DNA of 38,152 nucleotides from Colwellia sp. 12G3 (GTDB lineage Bacteria; Pseudomonadota; Gammaproteobacteria; Enterobacterales; Alteromonadaceae), in contig NZ_PJAQ01000011.1 of NCBI RefSeq assembly GCF_002836775.1, positions 1-38,152 on the forward strand, written 5' to 3'. Every line of letters begins with the position of its first letter. Position 1 is the first letter of the stretch. Below the pieces are notes generated by a model. The model searched no databases. It saw only the letters and a program-made list of their open reading frames with translations, and was not told the DNA's origin. Of the stretch, positions 7,983 to 16,459 are shown piece after piece. The position numbers were made by a program, and so were the translations under genes.

Positions 7983-9164
7983 ATGAGCACAGAAATTTAT
8001 GATGATGGACCAGTGGTGCATCAGCCTACTTTTATCGACGGAACCAGTGTTGAAATTCCTGAACTGAGAATTTTACGCCAAAACGGTACAACTTATCCCA
8101 AGGCTGATTTACCCGATATAGATCAAGCGTTAGCGACAAAAATTTATCAAACTCTTGCCTTTCATCGTGTATTAGATGAACGTATGGTGGCATCACAACG
8201 TCAAGGTCGTTTGAGTTTCTATATGACGGCTTTAGGTGAAGAAGCTGCCAGTGTTGGTGGTGCTGCGGCATTGCAGCCGCAAGATATGATAATGATGCAA
8301 TATCGTGAACAAGGCACATTAATGTTTCGTGGTTTTAGTATCGAAAACTTTATGAACCAAATGTTTAGTAATGCTGAAGATTTAGGTAAAGGCCGTCAAA
8401 TGCCGATACATTACGGCTCTAAAGAACTGAACTGTATGACGGTATCTTCAACACTTGCTACGCAAATACCTCAAGCAGCAGGTTATGCTTACGGGCAAAA
8501 ATTACAGGGACTTGATGCGGTTACCCTTTGTTACTTTGGTGAAGGCGCGGCATCAGAAGGTGACTTCCATGCCGGTTTAAATATGGCAGCAGTACAAGAA
8601 GCGCCAGTTATATTTTTCTGTCGAAATAATGGTTATGCGATTTCTACACCTACCGATGAGCAATTTAAAGGTAACGGTATTGCTTCTCGTGGTGTTGGTT
8701 ATGGCATGAAAACCATTCGTATTGATGGCAATGACATTCTTGCTGTACTTAAAGCCACGCAAATTGCGCGTGCTTATGCGGTAAAAGAAAGTAAGCCAGT
8801 GTTAATTGAAGCGATGTCTTATCGTCTTGGAGGGCATTCTACCTCTGATGACCCGTCGGGTTATCGTACCAAGGAAGAAGAAGCGAAATGGCAGAGTCAT
8901 GATCCTGTTGCACGTATGAAAAACTGGATGCTTAAACAAAAGTGGTGGGATGAAGTAAAAGAAACTGCCCTGTTCGAAAAGTACAGAGAAGAAGTATTAG
9001 CCGCAGTAAAAGTAGCTGAGAAAATAGATAAACCTCATATAGATACCATGATAACCGATGTTTATGATGTACCAACAGCGCAGTTAAAAGCGCAGTTAGA
9101 TGCAGTGAAAGCACATGTCAACAAATACCCAGAAGCTTACCCATTTACCGCAGGGAAATTTTAA
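7983..9164 (+). CDS. bkdA1: Branched-chain 2-oxoacid dehydrogenase E1 alpha
   Basis: With the beta subunit this thiamine-diphosphate enzyme decarboxylates the 2-oxoacids of Leu, Val and Ile and acylates the E2 lipoyl group. The 393-aa protein carries the ThDP-binding motif [19 protein letters not shown]...RNNGYAIST (about residues 183-222) and the phosphorylation-loop-like [16 protein letters not shown] typical of BCKDH E1 alpha. It lacks a mitochondrial-type extension. It is first of three tightly packed genes, with 2 bp to bkdA2. The neighbouring leucine and valine/isoleucine blocks support branched-chain rather than pyruvate specificity. Confidence 0.93.
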   Translation: MSTEIYDDGPVVHQPTFIDGTSVEIPELRILRQNGTTYPKADLPDIDQALATKIYQTLAFHRVLDERMVASQRQGRLSFYMTALGEEAASVGGAAALQPQDMIMMQYREQGTLMFRGFSIENFMNQMFSNAEDLGKGRQMPIHYGSKELNCMTVSSTLATQIPQAAGYAYGQKLQGLDAVTLCYFGEGAASEGDFHAGLNMAAVQEAPVIFFCRNNGYAISTPTDEQFKGNGIASRGVGYGMKTIRIDGNDILAVLKATQIARAYAVKESKPVLIEAMSYRLGGHSTSDDPSGYRTKEEEAKWQSHDPVARMKNWMLKQKWWDEVKETALFEKYREEVLAAVKVAEKIDKPHIDTMITDVYDVPTAQLKAQLDAVKAHVNKYPEAYPFTAGKF

Positions 9165-9166
9165 TC

Positions 9167-10144
9167 ATGGCGCAAATTAATTTATTACAGGCTATTAATA
9201 GCGCACTTGATATTGCCATGGCTGAAAATGAGCGCACGGTTTGTTTTGGTGAAGATGTTGGTCATTTTGGTGGTGTATTTCGCGCGACAAGTGGTTTACA
9301 AGAAAAATATGGTAAAGCGCGTTGCTTTAACAGCCCGCTAGTAGAGCAGGGCATCATTGGTTTTGCTAATGGTTTAGCTGCTCAAGGCACTGTTGCTATT
9401 GCTGAAATTCAATTTGCCGATTATATTTTTCCGGCTTTTGATCAAATCGTTAATGAAGCCGCTAAATTTCGTTACCGTACTGGTAATGAATTCAATGTGG
9501 GTAAATTGACTATTCGTAGTCCGTACGGTGGTGGTATTGCTGGTGGCTTGTATCATAGTCAATCACCTGAAGCTTATTTTGCTCATACGCCTGGCTTAAA
9601 AGTTGTTATTCCACGTAATCCGTATCAAGCTAAAGGCCTATTGCTTGCTTCTATTCGTGATGATAATCCGGTGGTGTTTTTTGAACCAAAGCGTTTATAT
9701 CGTGCCTCGGTTGGTGAAGTACCTGAAGAAGATTATCAATTACCACTAGGTAAAGCTGAAGTGGTACAAACGGGTACAGATATTACTTTACTCGCTTGGG
9801 GCGCACAGATGGAAATCATTGAAAAAGCGGCACAAATGGCTAGCAATGATGGTATCTCTTGTGAGGTAGTCGATTTACGTACTATTTTACCTTGGGATAT
9901 AGAAACGATTACTAATTCTGTCATGAAAACTGGCCGTTTACTTATTAGTCAAGAAGCGCCATTAACGGCCGGTTTTGCTAGTGAAATTGCTGCAACCGTT
10001 CAAAGTGAATGTTTCTTACACCTTGAATCGCCCATTGCACGAGTTTGTGGTTTAGATACGCCATACCCTTTAGCGTTAGAAAAAGAATATGTTAGCGATC
10101 ATCTAAAAGTGTATGAAGCCATTAAAAAGACCGTTAACTTTTAA
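9167..10144 (+). CDS. bkdA2: Branched-chain 2-oxoacid dehydrogenase E1 beta
   Basis: This is the beta subunit of the E1 heterotetramer (325 aa, normal length). Transketolase-type pyrimidine-domain motifs are visible: the early [15 protein letters not shown], then [23 protein letters not shown] and [22 protein letters not shown], which match BCKDH beta. The C-terminal domain has [12 protein letters not shown] and [14 protein letters not shown]. Its ribosome site lies inside the end of bkdA1, 2 bp away, suggesting translational coupling, and bkdB follows after 30 bp. Confidence 0.94.
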   Translation: MAQINLLQAINSALDIAMAENERTVCFGEDVGHFGGVFRATSGLQEKYGKARCFNSPLVEQGIIGFANGLAAQGTVAIAEIQFADYIFPAFDQIVNEAAKFRYRTGNEFNVGKLTIRSPYGGGIAGGLYHSQSPEAYFAHTPGLKVVIPRNPYQAKGLLLASIRDDNPVVFFEPKRLYRASVGEVPEEDYQLPLGKAEVVQTGTDITLLAWGAQMEIIEKAAQMASNDGISCEVVDLRTILPWDIETITNSVMKTGRLLISQEAPLTAGFASEIAATVQSECFLHLESPIARVCGLDTPYPLALEKEYVSDHLKVYEAIKKTVNF

Positions 10145-10174
10145 CGATAACTCTCTATTAGCAGGAAACAGAAC

Positions 10175-11425
10175 ATGAGTATTGATTTTATATTACCTGA
10201 TATTGGTGAAGGTATCGTTGAGTGTGAACTCGTCGAATGGTTAGTTAAAGAAGGTGAAGTGATTGTTGAAGATCAGCCTATTGCTGATGTGATGACGGAT
10301 AAAGCGTTAGTGCAAATACCTTCTATGTATTCAGGCGTTGTGGAAAAGCTTTTTTATAAACAAGGTGATATTGCCAAGGTACATTCGCCACTTTTTTCTA
10401 TGACCCCTGAAGGTGACATCAGTGCTAATGATACTGTTGAAGCTGAACCTGAATCTAAGCCTAAGTCCGAAGTTAAGCCGGAAGTTAAAACACCAGCGGA
10501 GAGCGTAAAAGCAGAGCCGGTTGTTTGTAACACTAAAGACAATGCAAAAGCGCTAGCAAGCCCAGCGGTTAGACGTGTAGCACGTGAACTTGATATTAAT
10601 ATTCATCAAGTTGAAGGTAGTGGTAAAAAAGGCCGTGTCTATAAAGATGATGTGGTTGCTTATAGCCAAAATGGCGCAAGTGTTGTATCAACTCTAGTTG
10701 CCGGTGGCGGTGCTATCGGTGGTACAAGTGTCGAGCCAATTCGCGGTATTAAGAAAATTATGGCAACCGCGATGCAAAATAGTGTCAGTACTATTCCACA
10801 CTTTACTTATTGTGAAGAAATTGATTTAACTGAACTTATCGCTTTACGTGGCGAATTAAAAGAAGTCTACGCTAAGCAAGATATCAAATTAACTATGATG
10901 CCTTTCTTTATGAAAGCTATGTCATTGGCGATTAAAGAATATCCATTGGTTAATACAAAAGTAAATGATGATTGCACCGAGCTTACTTATTTTAATGATC
11001 ATAATATTGGTATGGCTGTTGATTCTAAAGTGGGCTTACTTGTACCGAATATTAAACAGGTACAAACTAAGTCAATATTGGATTTAGCTAACGACATTAT
11101 GCGCTTAACAAATGATGCTCGTAGTGGACGTGTTGCCAGTGAAGATCTAAAAGGTGGCACTATTACTATTTCTAATATTGGTGCAATAGGCGGCACTGTG
11201 GCGACGCCTATTATTAATAAACCCGAAGTAGCTATTGTTGCATTGGGCAAGTTGCAAAAATTACCACGCTTTAATGAGCAAGGTGACGTTGTAGCACGCA
11301 GTATTATGCAAGTAAGTTGGTCTGGTGATCATAGAGTTATCGATGGCGGCACTATCGCGCGTTTTTGTAACTTATGGAAGTCATTCCTGGAGAAGCCAAG
11401 TCATATGTTAGTTCATATGAGCTAG
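10175..11425 (+). CDS. bkdB: Branched-chain 2-oxoacid dehydrogenase E2 (lipoamide acyltransferase)
   Basis: This is the core of the BCKDH complex and transfers the acyl group from lipoamide to CoA. The 416-aa protein has one N-terminal lipoyl domain (1-80) with the lipoylated Lys43 in MTDKALVQ. A charged, proline-containing linker (about 85-120) precedes the peripheral subunit-binding domain (about 125-160, SPAVRRVARELDINIHQV). The C-terminal catalytic domain has the active-site HRVIDGG with His386 and Asp390. No lpd (E3) gene follows; instead hairpins close the operon, so E3 must come from elsewhere, as when one Lpd is shared with pyruvate dehydrogenase. Confidence 0.94.
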   Translation: MSIDFILPDIGEGIVECELVEWLVKEGEVIVEDQPIADVMTDKALVQIPSMYSGVVEKLFYKQGDIAKVHSPLFSMTPEGDISANDTVEAEPESKPKSEVKPEVKTPAESVKAEPVVCNTKDNAKALASPAVRRVARELDINIHQVEGSGKKGRVYKDDVVAYSQNGASVVSTLVAGGGAIGGTSVEPIRGIKKIMATAMQNSVSTIPHFTYCEEIDLTELIALRGELKEVYAKQDIKLTMMPFFMKAMSLAIKEYPLVNTKVNDDCTELTYFNDHNIGMAVDSKVGLLVPNIKQVQTKSILDLANDIMRLTNDARSGRVASEDLKGGTITISNIGAIGGTVATPIINKPEVAIVALGKLQKLPRFNEQGDVVARSIMQVSWSGDHRVIDGGTIARFCNLWKSFLEKPSHMLVHMS

Positions 11426-11473
11426 TGACTAAATAATACAGAGTTAAGTTACTTATTTTCTAGTACTTAATTT

Positions 11474-11531
11474 TATACCCGTGACCATTCAAAATGCTCT
11501 GAATCGACCATTTTGAATGATTATGGGTATA
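11474..11531. repeat. Interrupted palindromic intergenic repeat after bkdB
   Basis: The outer arms TATACCC (11474-11480) / GGGTATA (11525-11531) and inner arms CATTCAAAATG (11486-11496) / CATTTTGAATG (11509-11519) are separated by 5-nt segments that mostly pair through G-U wobbles. This makes an almost continuous 23-bp stem with a 12-nt loop. From memory, TATACCC...GGGTATA palindromes of this design recur between genes in Alteromonadales. It may be transcript-end protection or a mobile palindromic repeat. Confidence 0.65.
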
Positions 11532-11537
11532 GTATTA

Positions 11538-11599
11538 AAAAAGCCCCGTTATCTTCAAGTATTAACCAATGTTAGTACCTGAAGATAACGGGGCTTTTT
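11538..11599. terminator. Strong bidirectional terminator, bkdB/M2 peptidase
   Basis: A perfect 20-bp inverted repeat (11538-11557 / 11580-11599), with AGCCCCGTTATCTTCA as its core arm and A5/T5 ends, has a 22-nt loop. It separates the convergent bkd operon and M2 peptidase gene. Confidence 0.88.
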
Positions 11600-11603
11600 G
11601 TTT

Positions 11604-11638
11604 ATAGGCCATTAACTTAATTGAAGTTAATGGCCTAT
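11604..11638. terminator. Hairpin downstream of the M2 peptidase gene
   Basis: A perfect 15-bp stem ATAGGCCATTAACTT / AAGTTAATGGCCTAT with a 5-nt loop lies 25 bp past the minus-strand peptidase stop. There is no long T-run beside it, so it may stabilise the 3' end rather than terminate. Confidence 0.6.
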
Positions 11639-11662
11639 ATTAATTTATGTGTTTTTTAACCA

Positions 11663-13534
11663 TTAAAAGCCACATTGTTTACCTTGGTTTTTGTTTTTCA
11701 ACCAAACATGTAACGGTGCAAAGTAATCTAAAATTGCGCTAGCGTCCATTTGCTCATTACCAGTAATCACTTTATAAGCTTGTTGCCATGGTTGGCTTGA
11801 ACCCATTTCTAGCATGGTATTAAGAGCAGTGCCGGCTTCTTTTGAGTTGTATATAGAACAACGGTGAATTGGGTCTGTATTACCTGAAATTTCACATAAC
11901 GCACGATGGAATTCAAATTGTTGAATGTGTGCTAAGAAATAGCGGCTATAAGGAACGCCACCAGGTACGTGGTATTTAGCGCCTGGGTCGAATGCATTCA
12001 CATCGCGACCTATAGGAGCAGCAACACCTTGGTACTTCTCACGTAATTCCCACCATGCAGTGTTGTAGTTTTCAGGGGTAATTTCACCAGAGTAAACTTT
12101 CCAACGCCATTGATCAACCATCAAGCCAAACGGGATAAAAGCTATTTTATCAAGTGCTTGCTTCATTAATAAACCGATATCTTTTGATTCATCAGGAATG
12201 GTGTCAATTAAGCCAATTTCTTTTAAGTATTTAGGCGTAACTGATAAAGCAATGGTATCGCCAATGGCTTCATGGAAACCGTCATTCGCACTGTTTTGGA
12301 AGTATACTGGTTGGTCTTTATAAGCACGCTGATAGAAGTTATGACCTAACTCATGATGAATAACATTAAATTCTTCACCTGTTTTTTGGATACACATCTT
12401 AATACGAATATCATCTTTTGCATCAAGGTCCCATGCGCTGGCGTGACAAACTACGTCTCTATCGGCAGGTTTAGTGAATAATGAACGTTCATAAAAGGTT
12501 TCAGGTAAAGCGTCAAAGCCTAATGAAGTGAAGAATTTTTCAGCGCCTCTAACCATTTGTATTTCATCGTAGTTATGTGAAGCTAACTGCTTAGTTACAT
12601 CATAACCAGGATCGGCATCTTCAGGAGCAACTAAATCATATATATTGCCCCAAGATTGTGCCCACATATTACCCAATAAATGTGCTGGAATAGGTTTGTC
12701 TTGCGCCACTTTATCAGTACCGTAAGTTTCACCTAGCTCTGTTCTTACATAACAATGCAAGTCATCATATAAAGGTTTTACTTGTCCCCATAAACGATCA
12801 AGCTCTTTAGCAAAATCATCTGCAGGCATATCATAATTTGAACGCCACATGGCGCCTAAATCTTTATAACCAAGTCCTTTAGCGCCTTCATTTGCCAGCT
12901 CAGCTTGACGAGTATAAAGAGGCTTCATTTCTGGACTAATTTCACGCCATCCAGACCACATTTCTAGTAATTCATCATAATCACGAGAATTGGCCATTGT
13001 AGCGGTCATATCGCCTAAGCTTAGTTTTTTACCTGCTTTAGTGGTATAGCTACCTTTACCATAAATGCTACCAAGTTTAGCGCCAATGTTGGCAAGTTCA
13101 GCAGATTTGACTGAATCTTGTGGAGCGGGCATAACCAAGCTTTGCTTTAATATGTTTAATTGACGTCGTTGAGTTGAGTTAACCTCTACGTTATCAAATG
13201 TAGCAGCTTTCATTGCATATCTAACACCAGCATCGGTCGACTTTTGATCGGCATCAGCGGCTAAGGCTGCTGTGTCTTCGGTGATAAAGTTGGCATAAAT
13301 CCATGCGGCACGAGAACCTTCTAAATTCAAAGTCACCATTTCTTTGGCTACATTATCTAAGAATTGTTGTGCATCGGCTGAGGTTAATGGTGCTTGAACA
13401 CTCATAGCTGTTACTTTTTCTACTGGCGCTTGTTGACTTGATTCTTGACTGCACGCGGTTAAAGAGGCGGCAATCACTAAAGCAAGACCTGTAAACTTAA
13501 ATGTTGTTTTTATCTGTTTCATTTTTATAATCAT
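11663..13534 (-). CDS. M2-family peptidyl-dipeptidase (ACE-like), lipoprotein
   Basis: This is a zinc metallopeptidase of family M2, related to animal angiotensin-converting enzyme, which removes C-terminal dipeptides. The 623-aa protein begins with a lipoprotein signal: a hydrophobic stretch then lipobox LTAC with Cys28, and Ser at +2, which favours the outer membrane. The zinc site is intact: H394-E-L-G-H398 and Glu422, the same 24-residue spacing as in ACE. The C-terminal segment YHVPGGVPYSRYFLAHIQQFEFH matches the ACE substrate-site region with its catalytic His and Tyr. It is monocistronic with its own promoter candidate, and probably trims peptides at the cell surface for nutrition. The start could instead be Met5; the signal peptide works from either. 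Confidence 0.92.
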   Translation of the reverse strand: MIIKMKQIKTTFKFTGLALVIAASLTACSQESSQQAPVEKVTAMSVQAPLTSADAQQFLDNVAKEMVTLNLEGSRAAWIYANFITEDTAALAADADQKSTDAGVRYAMKAATFDNVEVNSTQRRQLNILKQSLVMPAPQDSVKSAELANIGAKLGSIYGKGSYTTKAGKKLSLGDMTATMANSRDYDELLEMWSGWREISPEMKPLYTRQAELANEGAKGLGYKDLGAMWRSNYDMPADDFAKELDRLWGQVKPLYDDLHCYVRTELGETYGTDKVAQDKPIPAHLLGNMWAQSWGNIYDLVAPEDADPGYDVTKQLASHNYDEIQMVRGAEKFFTSLGFDALPETFYERSLFTKPADRDVVCHASAWDLDAKDDIRIKMCIQKTGEEFNVIHHELGHNFYQRAYKDQPVYFQNSANDGFHEAIGDTIALSVTPKYLKEIGLIDTIPDESKDIGLLMKQALDKIAFIPFGLMVDQWRWKVYSGEITPENYNTAWWELREKYQGVAAPIGRDVNAFDPGAKYHVPGGVPYSRYFLAHIQQFEFHRALCEISGNTDPIHRCSIYNSKEAGTALNTMLEMGSSQPWQQAYKVITGNEQMDASAILDYFAPLHVWLKNKNQGKQCGF

Positions 13535-13562
13535 TATTAAAGAGACGTTGTTAGGTGGAGCT

Positions 13563-13590
13563 AGTATATAAAATTGTTGGATTGATACAA
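13563..13590 (-). promoter_or_regulatory. Candidate promoter of the M2 peptidase gene
   Basis: On the minus strand TTGTAT (13590-13585), a 16-bp spacer and TATACT (13568-13563, 5/6 consensus) lie about 30 bp upstream of the start. Confidence 0.45.
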
Positions 13591-13640
13591 AGTTTATAAT
13601 GGAAATAGTTACTTAGGTGGGATTCGCTCGAATTTTAAGC

Positions 13641-13668
13641 AAAAAAAAGCTCATTCAAAAGAATGAGC
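13641..13668 (-). terminator. Minus-strand intrinsic terminator with no annotated gene before it
   Basis: The stem GCTCATTC (13649-13656) / GAATGAGC (13661-13668) has a TTTT loop on the minus strand and is followed there by eight T. It has the form of a rho-independent terminator for minus-strand transcription coming from 13.7-13.9 kb. It lies upstream of, and separate from, the M2 peptidase promoter. Confidence 0.75.
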
Positions 13669-13741
13669 AAACTACAACATGAAAGAGGGTTGAGATATAA
13701 AAACAATAATAAACAAAAACAATGGTATATAAGGGAGTCAT
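13657..13741 (-). other. Short open frame ending in the terminator (possible leader peptide)
   Basis: An ATG at 13741 opens a 28-codon frame rich in Phe, Tyr and Val (MTPLYTIVFVYYCFY is its start). It stops with TGA in the loop of the terminator at 13641-13668. No clear Shine-Dalgarno sequence precedes it, and the T-rich composition alone would favour these residues. It could be a leader peptide, part of a small RNA, or chance. Confidence 0.2.
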
Positions 13742-13895
13742 TAATGCAGAGAGTTATTAAATTCAATGCTTGCCTGAAACTGAGATAATAATAAATGCTA
13801 TGCCTGTGTTTTACTGTATAGATACCGTAACGATTTGTAATAGAGCATGTGGTAGACTACTTACTAAATTAATCTAATTTGTCGCTTTTAAAAGC

Positions 13896-13944
13896 TTGAC
13901 CTATTTACAAATAATACGCTATTTTAAACGCATGTTTAAAATAG
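13896..13944 (+). promoter_or_regulatory. psrA promoter with overlapping PsrA-type operator
   Basis: A perfect 11-bp inverted repeat, CTATTTTAAAC (13919-13929) / GTTTAAAATAG (13934-13944), has a GCAT centre. Its AAAC-N4-GTTT heart fits the known PsrA motif (GAAAC-N4-GTTTC type). A TTGACC -35 (13896-13901) and a TATTTT -10 (13920-13925, 18-bp spacer) place the operator directly over the -10, as expected for self-repression. Confidence 0.7.
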
Positions 13945-14004
13945 TCGTTTAATTTAGATGCTAAATCGTTAAATTATCAAAACAGCAAACAGTAGAAGTG
14001 AAGT

Positions 14005-14634
14005 ATGAGTACCAAAAATAAAATATTAGATGCCGCCGATGTACTTTTTGCCAATAAAGGCTTTAATGGTACATCTTTAAGAGAAATTACTAGTCAAGCT
14101 AATGTCAACTTAGCGGCAGTAAACTATCATTTTGGCTCTAAAAAAGAGTTAATCAAAGCGGTTATGTCTCGCTACATGGATGAATTATCTCCTCGATTAG
14201 AGTCTGCGCTTTCACTCATATGCCAAAGTGAGCTCAAACCAACCTTACACGAAGTGTTTTCTGCTTTTATAGGCCCACTATTATACCTTAATGAGTTTAA
14301 AGAAAATGGTACCAGTACCTTTTTGCAGTTATTAGGGCGTGGTTATACCGATAGTCAGGGATTTTTACGCTGGTTTTTAACAACTCAATATCCTGATGTT
14401 TTTACTAATTTTACCAAAGCAGTAAACATAGCCTACCCAGAGTTAAGTGCGGAAGAAATATTTTGGCGTTTGCATTTTACTATGGGTACCATCGTTTTTA
14501 CTATGTCATCAAGTGAAGCCTTAATTGACATTGCTCAAAATGACTTTAACAATAAGTTAGATATAGCAGGGGTTATCGAGCGAGTTATTCCTTATGTTGC
14601 AGCGGGCGTTGCAGCGCCAATTATTCATAATTAG
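14005..14634 (+). CDS. psrA: TetR-family regulator, PsrA type
   Basis: This 209-aa protein has an N-terminal TetR helix-turn-helix (about residues 22-46, TSLREITSQANVNLAAVNYHF). That segment and the following GSKKELIKAVMSRY closely resemble Pseudomonas PsrA. PsrA is a long-chain fatty-acid-responsive regulator of beta-oxidation genes and, in Pseudomonas, of rpoS; in Shewanella-group bacteria comparative genomics places fatty-acid degradation under it. The palindrome over its own promoter has the PsrA half-site, which strengthens the call. It is a single gene followed by a hairpin. The C-terminal ligand domain is too variable to read effector specificity from sequence. Confidence 0.85.
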   Translation: MSTKNKILDAADVLFANKGFNGTSLREITSQANVNLAAVNYHFGSKKELIKAVMSRYMDELSPRLESALSLICQSELKPTLHEVFSAFIGPLLYLNEFKENGTSTFLQLLGRGYTDSQGFLRWFLTTQYPDVFTNFTKAVNIAYPELSAEEIFWRLHFTMGTIVFTMSSSEALIDIAQNDFNNKLDIAGVIERVIPYVAAGVAAPIIHN

Positions 14635-15050
14635 CTTCCGTTATCGGTCAACTATTACTTGCCTTGTTATTCGGTTAAATACAGGGTCAAGTAATAATGC
14701 TACGACTACCGACGGTACTTCAAACTAGCTAAAACCTTCCTAAATACTCACACTTTTGTTGTATACCGAGATAAGATCATCACCAAAGTGATTTATTTAC
14801 ATACAACGTCGATCTACGCTGGCGCATTCAGAAGACTTAGTTTAAAAGGCTTCTATGTAGCATTGTTGACTTGGATAAGGGCATAACGATTCACTTCAAT
14901 CTAGCGCTTGTCTGCAAACCTTCTAATTCAAGATAAATGATCAATAAATTATTCAAGACAAGTTCTGCTTTTAACAACAATTTGTATTATAATCCGCCCC
15001 AATTATGCTATTTCAGTATTTTACGAGTTTATTTAGGGTTTAGGTGACAT
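14635..15050 (+). other. psrA-rhlE intergenic region
   Basis: No gene was seen. A long hairpin after psrA (ATTACTTG at 14654-14661, CAAGTAAT at 14688-14695, with inner CCTTGT/ACAGGG pairing) may end the psrA transcript. A copy of a dispersed repeat occupies about 14839-14920. A TATAAT (14988-14993) about 57 bp before the rhlE start is the likely -10 of that gene; no good -35 was found. Confidence 0.55.
14839..14920 (+). repeat. Dispersed intergenic repeat, family A copy 2
   Basis: The segment starts with AGTTTAAAAGG and continues through ATGTAGCATTGTTGACTT, GGATAAGG and ATAACGATTCACTTCAAT to about 14920. The first half matches the reverse complement of bases 1-48, and the second half matches 17415-17450, without gaps over long stretches. 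No open frame is conserved between copies. Confidence 0.6.
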
Positions 15051-16418
15051 ATGAGTGTTGATGCAATTGGCTTATCAGCGGATTTATTAAAAGCGGTTAA
15101 AGAGTGTGGTTATAAAAATTTAACCCCTATTCAACAAGAAGCAATTCCAGTTATTCGCCAAGGTACTGATCTTTTAGCAAGTGCACAAACGGGTACGGGT
15201 AAAACAGCTGCTTTTAGCTTGCCTATTTTAGATGCTATTGCTAAAGCTAATCATGCTGCGAATAGCTCGACTAGTTCTACAGATGAAGAATCTGAGAATG
15301 TTAAAAGTGCTTCAGGTCAAGCTATACGTGCGTTGATATTGACACCTACCCGTGAACTTGCCAATCAAGTTAGCGATAACATCAAACAGTTTAGTCAATA
15401 TTTACCAGTCAAATGTGGTGTGGTATATGGTGGCGGTAAAATGGTATCACAAACAAAGATGCTAAAGCAGGGGCTTGATGTCTTAGTGGCGACACCGGGG
15501 CGCTTGTTAGAGCACTTAGCGCTGCATAATGTTGACTTATCACAAGTGAAATTTCTTGTGTTAGATGAAGCAGATCGCATGTTAGATATGGGCTTTCTAA
15601 ACGATATTGAAAAACTATTGTTAGCGGTTAAGCATAAGCATCAAACCTTGATGTTTTCTGCCACTTTTTCAGACCGCGTCAAGTCATTAGCAAATCAGTT
15701 ATTAAAATCACCAAAAACAATCAGTGTCTCTAAAGAAAATACGACGTCCGGTAAAATAAAACAGGCCGTTTATTGGGTTACTGAAGAGCGTAAGCGAGAA
15801 TTACTTTCAGAGATTATTGGTGTTAATAATTGGAAGCAAGTACTTGTATTTGCAGGCACAAAAGAAAGTGCAAATACCTTAGCACAAGAATTAAAGCTTG
15901 ATGGAATAAAGGCCGCATTATGTCACGGTGATAAAACTCAAGGCGCAAGAAATAAGGCTTTAGAGCAATTTACTGAAGGCAAAGTGCGTGTATTAGTCGC
16001 TACAGATGTTGCAGCTCGTGGTTTAGATATACCAGATCTTGCTTATGTAGTTAACTTTCACTTACCATTTTTACCTGAAGATTATGTCCACCGTGTTGGT
16101 CGTACAGGTAGAGCGGGTAAGTCAGGCACAGCAATTTCTTTAGTAAGTCCTAAAGATGAACGCTTTTTAGAAAACATTGAGCAATTAATTGAACGCAAGT
16201 TTGAACGTATTATTGCGCCTGGTTATGAATTTAATCGCTTAGAAGCGAGTGAATACCAAGAAGCAGCGGTAAAGCGTGATAGTAAAAATAGATATCGTGC
16301 AACCCAAGAAAAGAATCAAAATTTAGCTAAAAAAGACGTAAAAACTAAAGCTGTTGGTAAAAATAAAACTGCTCGAACAAGCACTAAATACAACAGTAAG
16401 ATTCAGAAGAAGCGTTAA
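15051..16418 (+). CDS. rhlE: DEAD-box ATP-dependent RNA helicase, RhlE type
   Basis: Unwinds structured RNA, with likely roles in ribosome assembly or RNA decay, which matter at low temperature. The 455-aa protein has all core motifs in order: Q motif LTPIQQ (residues 24-29), Walker A AQTGTGKT (45-52), PTRELANQ, TPGR, D172-EAD-175, SAT (203-205), ATDVAARGLDIPD and HRVGRTGRAG. A short Ser/Glu-rich insertion (about 68-90) lies between motifs I and Ia, and the C-terminus (about 400-455) is a Lys-rich, disordered RNA-binding tail. The ATG has a good AGGTGA ribosome site. A zinc-cysteine protein follows 41 bp later. RhlE, RhlB and SrmB types are hard to separate by motif alone; the short basic tail favours RhlE. 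Confidence 0.9.
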   Translation: MSVDAIGLSADLLKAVKECGYKNLTPIQQEAIPVIRQGTDLLASAQTGTGKTAAFSLPILDAIAKANHAANSSTSSTDEESENVKSASGQAIRALILTPTRELANQVSDNIKQFSQYLPVKCGVVYGGGKMVSQTKMLKQGLDVLVATPGRLLEHLALHNVDLSQVKFLVLDEADRMLDMGFLNDIEKLLLAVKHKHQTLMFSATFSDRVKSLANQLLKSPKTISVSKENTTSGKIKQAVYWVTEERKRELLSEIIGVNNWKQVLVFAGTKESANTLAQELKLDGIKAALCHGDKTQGARNKALEQFTEGKVRVLVATDVAARGLDIPDLAYVVNFHLPFLPEDYVHRVGRTGRAGKSGTAISLVSPKDERFLENIEQLIERKFERIIAPGYEFNRLEASEYQEAAVKRDSKNRYRATQEKNQNLAKKDVKTKAVGKNKTARTSTKYNSKIQKKR

Positions 16419-16459
16419 GCTTTGCCTGAACAGCTCACTAATAGTAAGTTAACAAAACA

